Origin: JARYMI01 sp037444845
GTDB lineage: Bacteria; Acidobacteriota; Aminicenantia; Aminicenantales; UBA8522
DNA: 5,758 bases
Direction: 5' to 3'
Assembly (NCBI GenBank): GCA_037444845.1
Contig: JBBILQ010000094.1
Location: forward strand, 1 to 5,758
Position 1 is the stretch's first letter. Every line of letters starts with the position of its first letter. Shown here piece after piece: positions 4,588 to 5,758 of this stretch. The position numbers and the translations under genes are program-made. Under the pieces are notes generated by a model. The model was given only the letters and a program-made list of their open reading frames with translations. It did no database searches and was not told where the DNA came from.

Positions 4588-4620
4588 GGGGTCAGGTCTC
4601 AACCATTAACAAATCTGGGC
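4588..4620 (-). repeat. Right copy of 33-bp inverted repeat around the RelBE-type cassette
   Basis: The inner end reads GGGGTCAGGTCTCAAC; the outer end is CAAATCTGGGC. It is inverted relative to 3868-3900 with two mismatches. A shorter similar octamer, GGAGTCAG (4575-4582), lies 13 bases upstream of its GGGGTCAG. The VIT/vWA reading frame starts directly outside it. Confidence 0.8.
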
Positions 4621-5660
4621 CCCGCAATTCGCCTCAGACGCCTCCTCGCTCCACGAAGTCGGATTCGACCTGAGCATCTCTATGCCCGGCCCGATCAGCG
4701 AGGTCAGCTCGCCTTCCCATCCCCTCCGCACAATCAACAGGTCCCCCGAACGCAGCCGCATTTCCCTGGCCACGGCCAAGGACGTCCCGGACCGCGACCT
4801 GGTGGTCGATGTGCTCTCCCCCGATGCCGCAGGAACCGTCCTGACGGGCACGGACAGCAAGGGCAAGGGACGCTTCATCGCCCTCATCCCCTCGAGCTGC
4901 TTCGGTCAAGCGGCAGAAGAACCGCGCCGGGTCGTCTTTGTCCTTGACCGTTCCGGCTCAATGCAGGGAGCGCCGATCAACCAGGCGCGCAAAGCGCTTC
5001 AGGCCTGCCTGGCCGCCCTCAGAGAGCAGGACCGGTTCGGAATCGTCGCTTTCGATGACAGGGTGGAGATTCTCGGCAATGAGCTCACCGCCGCTGATAT
5101 AAGAAACCGGAAAAGAGCGGCCGCCTTTCTATCCGGGATCGCCGCCCGGGGAGGGACCGAGCTGGCCTCCGGCATCCGGTCCGCAGCCGCCATATTAGGC
5201 CGGGAAGCAGGAGACATTATGGTTCTTACGGACGGCCAGGTGGCCGGCATCGACCCGATCATCTCAACAGCCAAGTCGACTAACCTCAGGGTCCACTGCC
5301 TGGGGATCGGAAGCGCCGGCCAGGACTATTTCCTGGCGCGCCTGTCCCGCGAAACCGGCGCGGTGAGCCCGTATCGAGCCCGACGGCGGCATGCCGGGCC
5401 GGACCGATGAAGAGCGGGCGCTTGCCTCGATCCTGGCGGTGCTCCAGTTCCTGGCCGAAGGGCACAGCTGGCACAGCGGCACATTCCGCAAGCACGTCCA
5501 GCGCCTCGTCAAATTCCTGGAGGCCGGAAAATTACAGAATGACGTTGTGCGCGCAATCGTCCGGCGCGCCCGCGACGGGAATCCGCTGCCGGGAGAGTGG
5601 GCAAAGAAGCATCCTGAGCCGTCATTATGGGACGAACTTGCCAAGGCGCTCGGCACCTGA
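4621..5660 (+). pseudogene. VIT/vWA-domain protein, 5'-truncated and frameshifted
   Basis: Protein-like sequence starts at the edge of the right repeat: PQFASDASSLHEVGFDLSIS precedes the ATG at 4682, and an in-frame TAA lies inside the repeat (4607-4609). This is the tail of a VIT (inter-alpha-trypsin inhibitor-like) domain, with VSSPSHPL and DVPDRDLVVDV. A von Willebrand factor A domain follows with a full metal site: DRSGS (D89, S91, S93 counted from 4682), T159 in RGGTEL and D184 in LTDG. The frame stops at TGA 5408-5410 after LSRETGAVS. Homologous-looking sequence resumes in the next frame from about 5370 (RIEPDGGMPGRTDEERA) to TGA at 5658-5660, a helical C-terminal part. ATG 4682 lacks a ribosome site. 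Known intact relatives are several hundred residues longer, often with a signal peptide and acting outside the cytoplasm; here the N-terminus is missing and the middle region is probably deleted. Confidence 0.75.
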
Positions 5661-5675
5661 CCGGCAGTCCGCGGT

Positions 5676-5689
5676 GTAAACTTTTGTTG
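5676..5689 (+). repeat. Dispersed 14-base motif, copy 2
   Basis: GTAAACTTTTGTTG, identical to 2860-2873. With its neighbours it forms TGTAAAC-TTTT-GTTGACA (5675-5692), an imperfect palindrome with arms TGTnAAC and GTTnACA. Its right arm contains the TTGACA -35 box, so a bound protein could compete with polymerase. Confidence 0.5.
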
Positions 5690-5715
5690 ACAAGCCCCTG
5701 ACACAGTGCTATAAA
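5687..5715 (+). promoter_or_regulatory. Consensus promoter reading out of the window
   Basis: TTGACA (5687-5692), 17-base spacer, TATAAA (5710-5715, 5/6 match). Predicted start is near 5722. An ATG at 5741 (reading MQGVAF to the window end) could start a gene, but its nearest purine-rich stretch, AGGGG, is 12 bases away, so the true start may lie beyond the window. Confidence 0.65.
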
Positions 5716-5731
5716 ACGCCTGCAGGGGCTT
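5692..5731. promoter_or_regulatory. Inverted repeat bracketing the -10 box
   Basis: AAGCCCCTG (5692-5700) and CAGGGGCTT (5723-5731) are perfect 9-bp arms, centred 31 bp apart, about three helical turns, with the -10 box in the middle. The left arm is in the spacer and the right arm is at the predicted transcription start. This is the geometry of a repressor or regulator operator. As RNA only the right arm would be transcribed, so a transcript hairpin is not expected. Confidence 0.5.
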
Positions 5732-5758
5732 TAGACAGGCATGCAAGGGGTTGCTTTC

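Larger units (their letters stand above)
3868..4620. mobile_element. Candidate non-autonomous element: inverted repeats enclosing a TA module
   Basis: A 753-base unit consists of two 33-bp inverted repeats, one complete antitoxin-toxin operon with its own promoter, and nothing else. The left repeat abuts the toxin stop. At the right edge, the reading frame of a VIT/vWA protein begins immediately outside the repeat. There is no transposase and no obvious target-site duplication, so movement would need an enzyme from elsewhere. The flank left of 3868 shows no missing N-terminal VIT sequence, so this is not a simple clean insertion into that gene. An alternative is two independent copies of a dispersed repeat that happen to face each other. 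Confidence 0.45.

Noticed and set aside
3868..4620. CRISPR array or integron attC interpretation of the repeats
   Set aside because: There are only two copies, in inverted orientation, with genes between them; no regular spacing, integrase or cas gene.
5391..5660. Separate 89-residue gene starting at ATG 5391
   Set aside because: No ribosome site; the protein-like sequence extends upstream of this ATG (RIEPDGG), so it is the C-terminal part of the broken vWA gene.
5264..5746. Minus-strand 160-codon open frame
   Set aside because: Antisense to the vWA pseudogene and to the promoter region; its composition is arginine/serine-rich shadow sequence with no recognisable domain.

Overview
The window reads as a patch of bacterial accessory genome, packed with toxin-antitoxin (TA) type modules and their debris. 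Organism: the spacing of sigma70-like promoters, purine-rich ribosome sites and moderately GC-rich genes show a bacterium. The mix of a DUF4143 ATPase, AbiE, RelBE-type genes and a VIT/vWA protein would fit an uncultured Acidobacteriota or Aminicenantes-like genome. That placement is a weak guess, because no marker gene is present.

Layout, left to right. (1) 1-642, + strand: the C-terminal half of an AAA ATPase with a DUF4143 domain, cut by the window edge. (2) 689-802, + strand: a 5'-truncated remnant of an XRE-type helix-turn-helix gene. (3) 833-2625, - strand: an apparently intact AbiEi/AbiEii (type IV TA) operon with an ATGA stop/start overlap. It has two candidate upstream promoters and, beyond them, a terminator-like hairpin. 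(4) 2888-3032, + strand: a second copy of the same XRE remnant, including a 48-base stretch identical to copy one, but frameshifted by a 10-base insertion. The two copies flank the AbiE operon in direct orientation. (5) 3061-3536, - strand: an intact XRE regulator with a strong promoter and a perfect palindrome over its -10 box, followed by what looks like the first ~30 codons of an ImmA/IrrE-type gene, then a stop. (6) 3868-4620: a RelE/ParE-type toxin and a ribbon-helix-helix-like antitoxin on the - strand, enclosed by a 33-bp inverted repeat (31/33 identical). (7) 4621-5660, + strand: a decayed VIT/vWA gene. Its readable sequence begins exactly at the outer edge of the right-hand repeat, and it is frameshifted near 5364-5375. 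(8) 5676-5758: a consensus promoter wrapped in a 9-bp inverted repeat, pointing out of the window.

How it works together: the AbiE and RelBE-like modules look like two independent, self-regulated TA operons. The XRE gene may once have been the regulator of an XRE-ImmA pair that has lost its peptidase. The two most notable structures are the RelBE-like cassette bounded by inverted repeats, which resembles a small non-autonomous mobile TA element joined to a truncated host gene, and the duplicated XRE remnants bracketing AbiE. No transposase, integrase, tRNA, rRNA or CRISPR array is visible.
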